A stretch of 64,000 nt of DNA from a candidate division KSB1 bacterium (GCA_016214895.1 JACRMR010000002.1:312001-376000); one strand, 5' to 3'; positions 29,588 through 38,759 are shown, counted from the first letter of the stretch. The notes: generated by a model not told the origin, from the letters alone. A program made the numbers and translations.

Positions 29588-31132
29588 TTGCCCCGGCGAG
29601 CCATGGCATGGCTGATCATCATCGCCGGTACGATTGCGTGCCGCGCGCTGTACCTTGACGATGTGATCTACAACATCGATGAGGCGGAATATGCGGTGGC
29701 GGCGGATGGATTGAATCAGGGCTGGCTGCCCGGAGTTGATCTGCTGGGATCGACGAAGCCGCCCGGGATTGCGGTACTGTACAACCAGCTCTTCCAGCTC
29801 TTCGGGCGCTCGATGGCGCCACTGCGAATCGCGCAGCTATTACTGACGATTCTGGCCGGTTTGCTCACGGTCGAAATCGCCGCCGTGATCTGGGGACGAT
29901 CGGCGATCGTGCCCACTGCTCTGTTCTACTGGATGGTCGCCAATGCGTTCAGCCTGCCGGAAGAGTTGCTCTCGCTCAGCGTGGAGACTCCCGGTCTGGT
30001 GTTCGCCATGTTCGCGGTCTGGCTGTGCCTGATCCGGCGATCACGATTTGCTCTGGTGATTTCAGGAATCAGTCTGGGGTTGGCACTGCTGTTTCGTCAG
30101 AGCTTTCTGCCGTTTGTACTGCCGATGGTACTCGCCATCGAGACGCGGCAGCAACAACGGCGGGCGGCGATCTGGATCGGGATCGGTGCGTTGCTCGTGT
30201 GGGGAACCGTGCTCGGGATTTACGCGACGCGCGGCGCGCTCAGCTGGTGCTGGGATTCGTGGGTGCGTTATCCGCTGACGTATTCCGGAGATTTGGGGAT
30301 CGCGGGCTTTCTGAGTGCGTTTTTTCTTAACTTCCGTGATTTCGCGTTGCAAGCGCCCATCCCGCTGGCCGGAGCCGCGGCGGGAGTCTTCGCGCTGGCG
30401 GGAGACCGAAGTTTGCCGCGTCGCGCGTTCCTGCTGGCGTTGGCGTTGGCCTCGCTGATCGCGCTCAGCGCCGGGTCGCGATTCTACGGGCACTATTTCA
30501 TTCAGACCTTCCCCGCGTTTGCTCTGCTATGCACCGCCGCCCTGATTTGGTTGTGGCGTCGCGGACTGCCGGCGAAGTCCGTCGTCGTGCTTGCGGTCGG
30601 GGTGGGAGTCTGGATGGCTGCCCAGCACTTCCCGAATTGGCGGACCCGTTTCCCGGGTGCGCCGCCGCGCGGGGTGTCGTTCTATGCGCTGGGCCGCGAC
30701 CAGCTCGAGCTCAAACTCGGGGCGTTCGCGCGCGCGAACACGACACCCGAAGAGACGATTCTGGTGTGGGGCTACTGTCCGCAGATCTACTATCATGCGG
30801 AGCGGCTGCCGGGAGTGCGAGACTACCTGTGCCATTACCTCACCGGCTACTCGCCGTCAGCGTTCGATCCCTACGTGCAACGCGCACCACGCGAGCGCGG
30901 ACATCCGCTGGCCGAAGAGATGTTCGTCGAGGACTTGGAGCGCAGGACCCCGAAGTATATCTTCGACCTCGTGCAGATCACGGACTACGAATTTACGTTT
31001 TACCACTACTCGTTGCGTGACTACGCGAAGTTGCGCGACTACTTGATCCGGAATTATGCTCCGGACCAGGCCATCGGGGATGCGCTGGTCTATCGCCGGC
31101 GGACCCCGGAAGACGATCGCGGACAACCCTGA
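29588..31132 (+). CDS. Membrane glycosyltransferase of the GT-C (ArnT/GT39-like) type
   Basis: A polytopic membrane protein of about 510 residues with roughly ten hydrophobic segments. The acidic motif in the first loop, NIDEAEYAVAADG, is the D/E-containing catalytic loop of lipid-linked-sugar transferases, followed by LLGSTKPPGIAVLYN, the Lys-Pro-Pro motif typical of ArnT-like enzymes. The soluble C-terminal part (from about 340) has EETILVWGYCPQIYYHA. It probably transfers a sugar from a polyprenyl-phosphate donor to an extracytoplasmic acceptor. The start could be TTG 29588 or ATG 29603. Confidence 0.85.
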   Translation: MPRRAMAWLIIIAGTIACRALYLDDVIYNIDEAEYAVAADGLNQGWLPGVDLLGSTKPPGIAVLYNQLFQLFGRSMAPLRIAQLLLTILAGLLTVEIAAVIWGRSAIVPTALFYWMVANAFSLPEELLSLSVETPGLVFAMFAVWLCLIRRSRFALVISGISLGLALLFRQSFLPFVLPMVLAIETRQQQRRAAIWIGIGALLVWGTVLGIYATRGALSWCWDSWVRYPLTYSGDLGIAGFLSAFFLNFRDFALQAPIPLAGAAAGVFALAGDRSLPRRAFLLALALASLIALSAGSRFYGHYFIQTFPAFALLCTAALIWLWRRGLPAKSVVVLAVGVGVWMAAQHFPNWRTRFPGAPPRGVSFYALGRDQLELKLGAFARANTTPEETILVWGYCPQIYYHAERLPGVRDYLCHYLTGYSPSAFDPYVQRAPRERGHPLAEEMFVEDLERRTPKYIFDLVQITDYEFTFYHYSLRDYAKLRDYLIRNYAPDQAIGDALVYRRRTPEDDRGQP

Positions 31133-31196
31133 GCCTTCGGTCGCGCGCAGCGAAGGCGGCCGGATCCGAGACTTTGCACCTGATGGGGAGAACCAC

Positions 31197-31745
31197 ATGA
31201 ATGATCGTTTGCTGGATCGATTTCCGGAGATCGGAGAAATCACCGATGCCGATATGCGCAACAAGACCGTGGCCTGCGTGCTGGAGGCGTTGACACTGGG
31301 CGGATGGCAGGTGGATGATCTGGACCGGGTGCCGTTCACGCTCATGATTCCGAACAACCCGGTGAGCCTGCTGGCGCACTTGCGCGCGACCGTGCAATCC
31401 GCGCTGAAGATCGCCGACACGCTGGAACAGTTTTTTTCGCCGTACTATCGCATCGACCGCGATATACTGCGCTGCGGTGCAATTCTGCATGACATCGGCA
31501 AACTGATGGAATTCATGGAGACGGAAAAGCGCTTCGCCTACAGCAGCGCGGGCCGCTTGCTCAGCCATCCGGTAACGGGAGCCGCGCTGGCCATGAAGCA
31601 TGGACTGCCGCTGGAAGTCGTGCACATTGTCGCGTATCACACGGGCGAGGACGCGGCGCGCTATCGCACCCCGGCGGCGATTGTCGTGCATCACTCGAGC
31701 CAGATCGTTTACGAACCTCTGAAAGACCTGTTGAACATCGCATGA
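31197..31745 (+). CDS. HD-domain phosphohydrolase
   Basis: From the ATG at 31197, with GGGAG 5 nt upstream, the protein is 182 residues. It has an HD domain: RCGAILHDIGKLMEF with His-Asp, then RFAYSSAGRLLSHPVTGAALA and VVHIVAYHTGE. The order resembles the HD domain of YhaM-type 3'-5' exoribonucleases, but the nucleic-acid-binding domain is missing, so substrate is unknown. It overlaps the tryptophanase start by 4 nt. Confidence 0.8.
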   Translation: MNDRLLDRFPEIGEITDADMRNKTVACVLEALTLGGWQVDDLDRVPFTLMIPNNPVSLLAHLRATVQSALKIADTLEQFFSPYYRIDRDILRCGAILHDIGKLMEFMETEKRFAYSSAGRLLSHPVTGAALAMKHGLPLEVVHIVAYHTGEDAARYRTPAAIVVHHSSQIVYEPLKDLLNIA

Positions 31746-33112
31746 AATTCCCGGCAGAACCGTTCCGGATCAAAGTCGTTGAGCGCATTCGTCAGACCAC
31801 GCGCGATGAGCGCGAGAATCTGCTGCGCAAGGCGGGATTCAATGTTTTTATGCTTCCCTCGGAAGCGATTTATGTGGACTTGCTCACCGACAGCGGCACC
31901 GCGGCGATGAGTGATCAGCAGTGGGCGGGCCTGATGGTGGGGGATGAGAGCTACGCCGGTTCGCGCAGCTTCTTTCATTTTGAGGCAGCGGTGCGCGATG
32001 TCACTGGGTTTCCGTATGTGATTCCGACGCATCAGGGGCGAGTCGCGGAGAATCTGTTGTTTTCGACGATTTGTCGGCCGGGAACGGTGATTCCGAACAA
32101 TACGCATTTCGATACGACCCGCGCGAACGTCGAAGCCAACGCCGGCGAGGCCGTTGACTTGCCGATCCCGGAGGCGCTCGAACCCGCGCAGGAGCATCCG
32201 TTTAAAGGCAACATGGACGTGGCAAAACTTGACGAATTGCTGACGGCCAGGAAAGCGGCGATTCCGTTAGTGACGATGACGGTCACCAACAACTCCGCCG
32301 GCGGGCAGCCGGTTTCGATGGAGAATATCCGCGAGACGTCACGCGTCTGCAAACGGCACGGAGTTCCGCTATTTCTCGACTGCGCGCGCTACGCGGAAAA
32401 TTGCTGGTTTATCCACGAACGCGAACCGGGCTACCGCGGCAAGAATATCATCGAGATCGCGCGCGAGATGTTCAGCTATGCCGACGGCTGCTGGATGTCC
32501 GCGAAGAAGGACGCCCTCGTAAACATCGGCGGCTTCCTCGCGATGAAAGATGCCGGACTGGCGCAGCAACTTCAGCAGAAACTGATTCTGATCGAGGGCT
32601 TCCCGACGTATGGCGGGTTGGCCGGGCGCGATCTGGAGGGGTTAGCGATCGGGCTGTACGAAGGGCTCAACGAGGATTACCTGCATTACCGCACGGCGCA
32701 AGTTCAGTATCTCGGCGAGTCGATGATGGCCGCCGGGATTCCGATCGTGCGGCCGGTCGGCGGACATGCCGTGTTCATCGATGCTAAGAATTTCTGCGCG
32801 CACCTGCCGCAGAATCAGTTTCCGGGCGTGGCATTGACCGTCGCGCTCTATCGCGAGGCGGGAATCCGCGGCGTGGAAATCGGAACGCTGATGTTCGGGC
32901 ACAAGGACAAGACAACGGGCGTGGAGGTCTTGCCGAAGCTCGATCTCGTGCGGCTGGCGATACCGCGGCGGGCCTATACGACCGCGCATATGACCTACGT
33001 GGCGGAGTCGGCGCAGAAGATCTATGAGCAGCGCGGGCAGTTGCGCGGTATGAAGTTGGTCTATGAGGCGCCGCGGCTGCGGCATTTCACGGCGAGAATG
33101 GAAGAACTCTGA
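31742..33112 (+). CDS. tnaA: Tryptophanase-like PLP lyase
   Basis: A beta-eliminating lyase of 456 residues. PLP-binding Lys is in ADGCWMSAKKDALVNIGGF, with LLTDSGTAAMSDQQWAG, PTHQGR, NNSAGGQPVS and FLDCARYAEN. Overall similarity in places leans to tyrosine phenol-lyase (SDxQWAG, AGRDLEGLAIGL), but at three diagnostic positions it has tryptophanase residues: Asp in HFDTTR, Ile in VEIGTL (Arg region in TPL), and His in LRHFTAR (Phe in TPL). I therefore call it tryptophanase, giving indole, pyruvate and ammonia. No tnaC-like leader or TnaB permease is visible. Confidence 0.85.
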   Translation: MKFPAEPFRIKVVERIRQTTRDERENLLRKAGFNVFMLPSEAIYVDLLTDSGTAAMSDQQWAGLMVGDESYAGSRSFFHFEAAVRDVTGFPYVIPTHQGRVAENLLFSTICRPGTVIPNNTHFDTTRANVEANAGEAVDLPIPEALEPAQEHPFKGNMDVAKLDELLTARKAAIPLVTMTVTNNSAGGQPVSMENIRETSRVCKRHGVPLFLDCARYAENCWFIHEREPGYRGKNIIEIAREMFSYADGCWMSAKKDALVNIGGFLAMKDAGLAQQLQQKLILIEGFPTYGGLAGRDLEGLAIGLYEGLNEDYLHYRTAQVQYLGESMMAAGIPIVRPVGGHAVFIDAKNFCAHLPQNQFPGVALTVALYREAGIRGVEIGTLMFGHKDKTTGVEVLPKLDLVRLAIPRRAYTTAHMTYVAESAQKIYEQRGQLRGMKLVYEAPRLRHFTARMEEL

Positions 33113-33113
33113 G

Positions 33114-33977
33114 GTGAGAGGCCGCACGGTTGTCGTGACCGGTTGCTCCAGCGGAATCGGCCGCGCGACGGCCACGCTGTTCGCGGAGTCCGGGTTTGAG
33201 GTTGTCGCGACGGCGCGACGTCAAGTCGACCTGCAGGAACTTGCCGTGCACGAGCGCATCCATGTCACGGAGTGCGATGTCAGTGACGAAGACTCGGTGC
33301 GCGCGGCCATTGAGTTCGCCGTGAACCGGTGCGGTGGGATCGACGTGTTGATCAACAACGCGGGTTTTGCGCTGGTCGGACCGGTAGCGACGATCGCGTT
33401 GCAGGACGCCCAGCACCAACTTGATGTGAATACGCTGGGGCCGGTGCGGGTGACGCAGCACGCCTTGCCGCACTTGTTGAAGTCGGCGCAGCCGCGAGTC
33501 ATTCAGATATCGTCGATCGGCGGACGAGTTTACATTCCGCTGGCCGGCTGGTACTCGGCATCGAAGTTTGCGCTGGAAGGCTTGAACGACGCGCTGCGGT
33601 TCGAACTCGAACCGCTGGGTGTGAAGGTGGTGTCGATCCTGCCCGGTCCGGTTCACACGCAGTTCCTGAGCAAACTGGTGTTCCCGGAGTTGCCGAAGGG
33701 CGCACCGGAATTGTATCGGCGATATCAGGCACACTACGGCCGGCGCCGCGACCGAAGACGACCGGGGGCGGTAAGCGCGGAGGCGGTCGCCCGGATCATT
33801 CTAAGCGCGGCGCTGAGCCCGCGACCGAAATCGCGCTATTTTGTTACCGCGCCCGCGAAACTCTTCAATGTGTCGCGCAAATTTCTGCCGGATCGGGTGT
33901 GGGACTATCTGACCAAACGAGCATACGGGTTCGACAAAGTTGAGCGCGAGTATTTCCGGCAACACGGTGATGGCTAA
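33114..33977 (+). CDS. Short-chain dehydrogenase/reductase
   Basis: A classical SDR of 287 residues from the GTG at 33114, 1 nt after the tryptophanase stop. Nucleotide-binding motif VVTGCSSGIGRA, NNAG (INNAGFALVG), the active-site Ser (QISSIGG) and YSASK (Tyr and Lys) are present, and so is the PG motif (LPGPVHTQF). The first acidic/basic residue after strand 2 is Arg-Arg (TARRQ), suggesting NADPH preference. A C-terminal extension of about 60 residues is seen in several SDRs acting on lipids or sterols. Substrate unknown. Confidence 0.9.
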   Translation: MRGRTVVVTGCSSGIGRATATLFAESGFEVVATARRQVDLQELAVHERIHVTECDVSDEDSVRAAIEFAVNRCGGIDVLINNAGFALVGPVATIALQDAQHQLDVNTLGPVRVTQHALPHLLKSAQPRVIQISSIGGRVYIPLAGWYSASKFALEGLNDALRFELEPLGVKVVSILPGPVHTQFLSKLVFPELPKGAPELYRRYQAHYGRRRDRRRPGAVSAEAVARIILSAALSPRPKSRYFVTAPAKLFNVSRKFLPDRVWDYLTKRAYGFDKVEREYFRQHGDG

Positions 33978-34602
33978 AGCGGTGTTCTTTGACTTTGACG
34001 GAGTGTTGATCGACTCGATGCCGGCCCATGTGCGGGCCTGGAAGCAGGTCACCGCCGAGCTGGGGATCGCGGTTGACGGACGGTATTTTGAGTTGCACGA
34101 AGGCGAGAAGCCCGAGTACACCGTGAAGCAGCTGCTGGCGGAGAAAGCGGTCGAACTGTCCGAGGACCAACAGCGCGAATTGATCGAACGAAAGCGACGG
34201 ATTTACCGCGCCGATGCTCCGACCGGGTTGATTCCGAACGCGCGACGGCTGATCGACGCGCTGCGGCTGCGCGGGATCGAGTGCGATATCGTGACCGGGT
34301 CGATCCGCCGAAATCTGGAGGCGACCTTGAGTCGGAGTGAAATGGACTTGTTCACGCGGATTACGACGGCAGATGATTACGACCGGGGAAAGCCGTTTCC
34401 CGATCCGTACTTGACGGGCTGGAAACGCAGCGGCGTGGCGCAGGCGGAGTGTCTGGTGCTGGAAAATGCGCCGCTCGGAATCCGCTCCGCGCGTGCCGCG
34501 GGGTTGAAGACCATTGCAATTGTTACGACGCTTCCCGCGGAGGAGCTGCGGGAGGCCCACCACATCATCACCTCTCACGAGGAGCTACTGAACTATGTCT
34601 GA
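33970..34602 (+). CDS. HAD-family phosphatase/phosphomutase-like
   Basis: A 210-residue HAD hydrolase of the beta-phosphoglucomutase/phosphatase subfamily. Motif I is FFDFDGVLIDSMPAH (nucleophile and acid Asp), motif II the Thr of DIVTGSIRR, motif III Lys in DRGKPFPDPY, and motif IV LVLENAPLGIRSARAAG. The cap inserts after motif I. It overlaps the SDR gene by 8 nt and the fbp gene by 8 nt, so it is in a tight operon. Substrate unknown; a sugar or glycolate phosphate is plausible. Confidence 0.9.
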   Translation: MAKAVFFDFDGVLIDSMPAHVRAWKQVTAELGIAVDGRYFELHEGEKPEYTVKQLLAEKAVELSEDQQRELIERKRRIYRADAPTGLIPNARRLIDALRLRGIECDIVTGSIRRNLEATLSRSEMDLFTRITTADDYDRGKPFPDPYLTGWKRSGVAQAECLVLENAPLGIRSARAAGLKTIAIVTTLPAEELREAHHIITSHEELLNYV

Positions 34603-35641
34603 CGTTAAAGCCGCGACGCTGAATTCGCAGACGCCAAACGTCATCACGATCGAACGGCATATTGTCGATCAGGAGCGGGAGAATCCTGAAGCGACGGGCC
34701 AACTGTCACGGCTGCTGTACCAGATCGCCTTTTCGGCTAAGGTCATCAGCCGCGAGGTCCGCCGCGCGGGCTTGCTGAATATTCTGGGATCGACCGGCAG
34801 GACGAATGTGCAGAACGAAGTCGTGCAGGTGCTCGACGAGATCGCGCATCGCACGGTCGAAGAGGCATTTGATCACTCCGGTGTGCTTTGTTGCATGACT
34901 TCCGAGGAGGTCGAGGACTTGATCCCGATTCCGCCGGAATTCGATCTGGGCAGATACACGCTGGCGTTTGACCCGCTGGACGGCTCATCAAATATTGATG
35001 CGAATGTGAATATCGGAACCATCTTCTCCGTGCACCGGAAGGTCTCGGCGGGGCGGGAGGGACGCGTCGAGGACCTGTTGCAGAAGGGGAAGAAGCAGGT
35101 CGTCGCGGGTTACGTAATGTATGGCTCGTCCACGATGATGGTGTACACGACCGGACGCGGAGTCTATGGCTTTACGCTGGATCCGACGGTCGGCGAATTC
35201 CTGCTCTCGCACCCGGACATCAAAGTGCCGCCGCGGGGCAGTCAATTCAGTTGCAATATGGGCAACTATAAGTACTGGAGCGAAGGCGTTCGCAAGTACG
35301 TTGATGACCTCACGCTGATCGACAAGGACCGGCGCCGGCCGTATTCCCTACGATATATCGGCTCGCTGGTCGCGGACATTCATCGGACGCTAATTTATGG
35401 CGGCATCTTCATGTATCCGATGGACCTGAAGGATCCGAAAAAGCCGTCGGGCAAGCTGCGGCTGCTCTACGAGGCGGCACCGATGGCGATGATCATGGAG
35501 CAGGCGGGCGGCGGGGCCACTGACGGCGTGAATCCGATTACGGAGATCAAGCCGACGGAATTGCACCAGCGCGTGCCGCTGATTATCGGTTCCAAAGACG
35601 AGGTCGACGAGGCCGCGGAGTACATCAGGAAGTACGGGTAA
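34595..35641 (+). CDS. fbp: Fructose-1,6-bisphosphatase class I
   Basis: Removes phosphate 1 from fructose-1,6-bisphosphate in gluconeogenesis. The 348-residue protein has the metal site YTLAFDPLDGSSNIDANVNIGTIFS, the KYW..NY substrate region NYKYWSEG, RYIGSLVADIHRTL and GKLRLLYEAAPMAMIMEQAGG. All are class I hallmarks. It is last in the plus-strand run and is followed by a terminator. Confidence 0.97.
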   Translation: MSDVKAATLNSQTPNVITIERHIVDQERENPEATGQLSRLLYQIAFSAKVISREVRRAGLLNILGSTGRTNVQNEVVQVLDEIAHRTVEEAFDHSGVLCCMTSEEVEDLIPIPPEFDLGRYTLAFDPLDGSSNIDANVNIGTIFSVHRKVSAGREGRVEDLLQKGKKQVVAGYVMYGSSTMMVYTTGRGVYGFTLDPTVGEFLLSHPDIKVPPRGSQFSCNMGNYKYWSEGVRKYVDDLTLIDKDRRRPYSLRYIGSLVADIHRTLIYGGIFMYPMDLKDPKKPSGKLRLLYEAAPMAMIMEQAGGGATDGVNPITEIKPTELHQRVPLIIGSKDEVDEAAEYIRKYG

Positions 35642-35703
35642 AGCGATTGGGCTTATATTAGCAGTTGCTTAGTTCGCGGGTCCGGTGACCCCCGAACGCG
35701 AAG

Positions 35704-35727
35704 GCAGCGGGCCGAGAGGCCCGCTGC
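35704..35727. terminator. Hairpin between converging fbp and DUF4139 genes
   Basis: A perfect 10-bp stem (GCAGCGGGCC / GGCCCGCTGC) with a GAGA loop sits 62 bp after the fbp stop and 52 bp from the converging gene. TGCGTTTA follows on the plus strand, a weak T-run. It may work for both directions. Confidence 0.6.
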
Positions 35728-35779
35728 TGCGTTTACGGAAACGGAATTCGTTGCTATGGAATCTCCCGCGCTCACAGGC

Positions 35780-37285
35780 TTAGCGTTGCGACTTCCAAGC
35801 GCGCCACTCACGGACCTCGTATGTTACGACCAGTTCGCTTTGAGGCTCGACGACGACCGGGAACTCGATTGTGTGGTCTGAAGTCTGGCGGTATTCAGCG
35901 GACGCGGCGAGAATCTTCCACCCCTGGTTGAACCGTTCTTGAATTACCATGTCAACCGCAGCTTCCCGGTCATTTGTTAGCCGGACTTCCCAACTGTCGT
36001 CGTGGCGCGAACCCAACCCCTTTTCGGATCGAAGTTGGTTGCGAACGGCGCTAAGACCTTCGGCACTCCCGACGCGGATGCGGAGTGGATCGTTCTTCGC
36101 AAGGGCAGCGGTTTGGTACTCGCTCACGTACTCGGAGACGCCGCCTTCGCGCGTGCGATAGATACTAACTGTACCGGCGGGCAGCGGCATTCCCAGACCG
36201 GCACTGTCCGTGTTGACCGTCGAGACATAGACTCCGATTCGCGAAGGGTTGTTCCAGTAGGTGTATTCGTAGTTTGTGCGTGTCTTGATCGGGCTGCTCT
36301 GAATCAGCGTGAATTCCTGCTCGACGCCTTCAGGCAGCGATGATTCAACGGGCAGTGTGAAGAGCTTCAGACCGAACAGCTCCTCAACAAAGGCACTGGG
36401 CGGAGCGAGCGGATCACGATAGGCCTGACCGTCAACCGAGACGAGAACTTCTTCGTCTCTGCCTCCCCGGACGTGTATCGCGCCCGCCGGGTCCGTTTTG
36501 AAGCCCGGCTGCCGGGACAACAAACCCTTAACAGTTTCGGTCGCTCGAGTCGCGAGCTGATCGGAGGAGATGCGGAGCCGTTTGGGCGGTGATTGCAGTT
36601 GTCCCGAAACGAGTGTGATCCGGACGTGATCGAAGGCGCGCCCGGTTGCATTCCAGATGCGAGCGGAACCACTGAATATCGCGACAGAGTCGCTTGCCGT
36701 GAGCTCCAGCGTGTAGCCGGCGCTCCAATCCAATCCTTGCAGCGAGTATTTCGCCTCGACGTCATGCGGACCAGCTTCCGCAGCGTTAAGCTTGCAGGTC
36801 AGTACGGGTTCAATCTGGTAGTCGAGCGGCTTTGTGGCATAGCGATATTCCACAACTTGAGTCTGGCGAAGCGTGCGAATCATGCCACCCGGCTGCTCAA
36901 TCACGAATCGCGCGGAGGAGTCGGATTCGTTGCGCGATTCCGGCTGGCCGATGAGCAAGCCGCTGAAGGAGGAACCGTCGCGCAGTACGAACTCGACTTG
37001 TTTGCCCAGGCTTTGACCGAGCAGCAGGTCATCCGTCACCCTGTGGAACTGGAACATCTGCTCCGAGGCCGCGATGCCGTGCCCGGTGATGCGAACGGGT
37101 TCGTCAAGAATGAGTCGCGAGAGATTCTTGAAGCTCACTTGATTATCGCCGGCCGTCAGATCGAACGAACGGACATCGCGCACAACCGCATAGTTCTGAT
37201 CGTAGATCGTAATCAGAAAATGATCGGCGGCAGAAGCCATGAGAGTGCTCGCGAGGAGCAGGACTAGGCAGGCAGCAGCGTTCAT
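35780..37285 (-). CDS. DUF4139 protein with an internal TonB-plug-like segment
   Basis: The 501-residue protein has a signal peptide (MNAAACLVLLLASTLMASA) and a DUF4139-type C-terminus (LTNDREAAVDMVIQERF, TIEFPVVVEPQSELVVTYEVREW) that completes an N-terminal half starting ITIYDQNYAVVRDVRSFDL. Between them, residues about 245-295 read SDQLATRATETVKGLLSRQPG, then AIHVRGGRDEEVLVSVDGQAYRDPL. This is the plug-domain signature of TonB-dependent receptors (LxxxPGV, HVRGGR, EV..VDGxxxxDPL). No beta-barrel follows. The ATG has GGAGGG 7 nt upstream. Function unknown; the DUF4139 call is firm in type, the plug likeness is my reading. Confidence 0.75.
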   Translation of the reverse strand: MNAAACLVLLLASTLMASAADHFLITIYDQNYAVVRDVRSFDLTAGDNQVSFKNLSRLILDEPVRITGHGIAASEQMFQFHRVTDDLLLGQSLGKQVEFVLRDGSSFSGLLIGQPESRNESDSSARFVIEQPGGMIRTLRQTQVVEYRYATKPLDYQIEPVLTCKLNAAEAGPHDVEAKYSLQGLDWSAGYTLELTASDSVAIFSGSARIWNATGRAFDHVRITLVSGQLQSPPKRLRISSDQLATRATETVKGLLSRQPGFKTDPAGAIHVRGGRDEEVLVSVDGQAYRDPLAPPSAFVEELFGLKLFTLPVESSLPEGVEQEFTLIQSSPIKTRTNYEYTYWNNPSRIGVYVSTVNTDSAGLGMPLPAGTVSIYRTREGGVSEYVSEYQTAALAKNDPLRIRVGSAEGLSAVRNQLRSEKGLGSRHDDSWEVRLTNDREAAVDMVIQERFNQGWKILAASAEYRQTSDHTIEFPVVVEPQSELVVTYEVREWRAWKSQR

Positions 37286-37434
37286 GATCGGACCCTCCGC
37301 TGGTGGTTTGAAGTTGCGTTAGACAAAAAGCACAAAGGGCTCCGATTCTTGGAATCGCAGCCCCGAGTCAAAGACCCTTACTGTAGTTCACTCGATGGAC
37401 AGGCGGGCGGTTCCGCGTGGGGCGAAGACGCTCC

Positions 37435-37478
37435 GATTCCGGGCACGTGAAGCCGGCGGACACGTGCCTCGGCGGCGG
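37435..37478. repeat. Dispersed hairpin repeat, variant with GGCACGTG stem
   Basis: The flanks GATTCCG and TCGGCGGCGG are those of the family, but the stem is GGCACGTG / CACGTGCC with a 10-nt loop. A different but fully complementary stem inside constant flanks argues for conserved structure. Confidence 0.7.
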
Positions 37479-37553
37479 AGGGAGAATTCTCCCTTGGAAA
37501 GGGGGACGGGTGCTCTCTTGATTGGCTATGAGCGTGGGATCGAGGTAGAGCGC

Positions 37554-37584
37554 AATTCCGGCAGGGAAGGAATCCCTGCTCGGC
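37554..37584. repeat. Dispersed hairpin repeat, copy identical to 17506
   Basis: AATTCCGGCAGGGA - loop - TCCCTGCTCGGC, 31 bp identical to 17506-17536, followed by GAAGATCTCCC. It lies 20 bp beyond the 3' end of the truncated subtilisin gene. Confidence 0.8.
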
Positions 37585-37604
37585 GAAGATCTCCCGAGTC
37601 CCCC

Positions 37605-38759
37605 CTAACCCCCCCCTCTGCTCGCGGAGAGGGACACGACCTGGAAATTATCTTCCCAATTCAGGGCGGTGTTTAGTGCGAATTCTTGAGCATCACGTCC
37701 ATTATGTGGCCCAGACCGGTGCCCTGCAGAATAGTTTGTGACTACGTACTGTTTCCCGAGGTCGTGGGCTTTGGCGCGAAGATAAAGAAGGAGCCGAGCG
37801 AATGCGTCCGCAGAAACTCCGGCATCCGGAGAATACTTCACGCCAATGACCGGAGCTTCGGACGCAATCCCGGAAAGGTCCGCAAACGTCCCTGTGTTTC
37901 GTCCCGCGATGATAGATGCCATCGAGGTCCCATGACCAAAAGGGTCTTGCAATGCGGGAGGTGGGTTCTGCATTGCCTGATTGATCGCATCCTCATCATA
38001 TTCCCATCCAAGTTCCAAGTTATTGAACGGCGGCAGGAGATTCGTACTCGAACTCGTGTAATCTAGGATCGCCCTGAACAGCGTACTGTGCTCGGTGCTA
38101 CCGTCACGAAGTGCTTGATGCTGGATGTCAAATCCAGTGTCGATGATGCCGAAGATTACGTTTCCTTGTGTTGGCCACGGCACAGGGTACTGTTCATCCG
38201 CTTCTCCATCGTGGATATTCGGACGGCTCTGATCAAGCTGCGGCGTATCCTTCTTAATGACCGGATAGACAATCCTCAGTAGTCGCGTCGGCAACGAGTC
38301 CCACGGCAAGTCAATCGGCCAGTCCCCCATGTACATATAACATGGTTGGGTCCACGTCTGCAGTGAATCTATCCAATCCTTTGTCTCAAATGGACCAAAA
38401 ATGGTGAAACGGAATCCAAAAGACGTCAGTAGCGACGTATCCGCGGGCGACTCCACGTATATGTTTCCACTGACCCACCTTATCCCGTCGTTGCCCGGCG
38501 CTTTGCGGATTCCTTCGTAGTTCGCCGGTGGCGGTCCAACGGATTTACGCGCCTCGCTGCCAAAATAGGTCGGATCGCGGGGAAGATCAACCTGTGTTTT
38601 CTTCACTGCAATCGAGTCCACGGCCTGCGGAGGCAGGGATTCGGGGTCGCCGCCGTGCGGACCAGCCAGCACCATCGTCAGTAGAAACAACGTCAGTGTG
38701 AGAACGCCTAATCCCACGACCTGACCTTTCCCGCGCAAACGCCCTCGACTGTTTCTCAT
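37605..38759 (-). pseudogene. Truncated subtilisin-like (S8) protease
   Basis: The 384-residue frame has a signal-like N-terminus (GLGVLTLTLFLLTMVLAG), the S8 Asp motif IFGIIDTGFDIQHQAL and the His motif DPFGHGTSMASIIAG. It stops before the catalytic Ser region: after NTALNWEDNFQVVS the reading passes into LSASRGGG and a stop, where VAAGNE and later GTSMA would be expected. The junction near 37645 coincides with a hairpin CCCTCT..AGAGGG and a C-run. It keeps a good start (AGGTAGG before the ATG), so the truncation seems recent. The catalytic triad is incomplete, so protease activity is not expected. Confidence 0.8.

Larger units (their letters stand above)
37286..37604. other. Repeat-bearing intergenic region
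   Basis: The 319-bp gap holds a small hairpin CGATTC-TTG-GAATCG near 37344 upstream of the DUF4139 gene, two members of the dispersed hairpin family (37435-37478 and 37554-37584) and a palindrome GGGAGAATTCTCCC (about 37480). No credible gene is seen. It ends in a C-rich run where the truncated protease gene stops. Confidence 0.6.

Noticed and set aside
35652-35658. TATATT just after fbp as a promoter
   Set aside because: No plus-strand gene follows and no -35 lies 17 bp upstream; probably chance.
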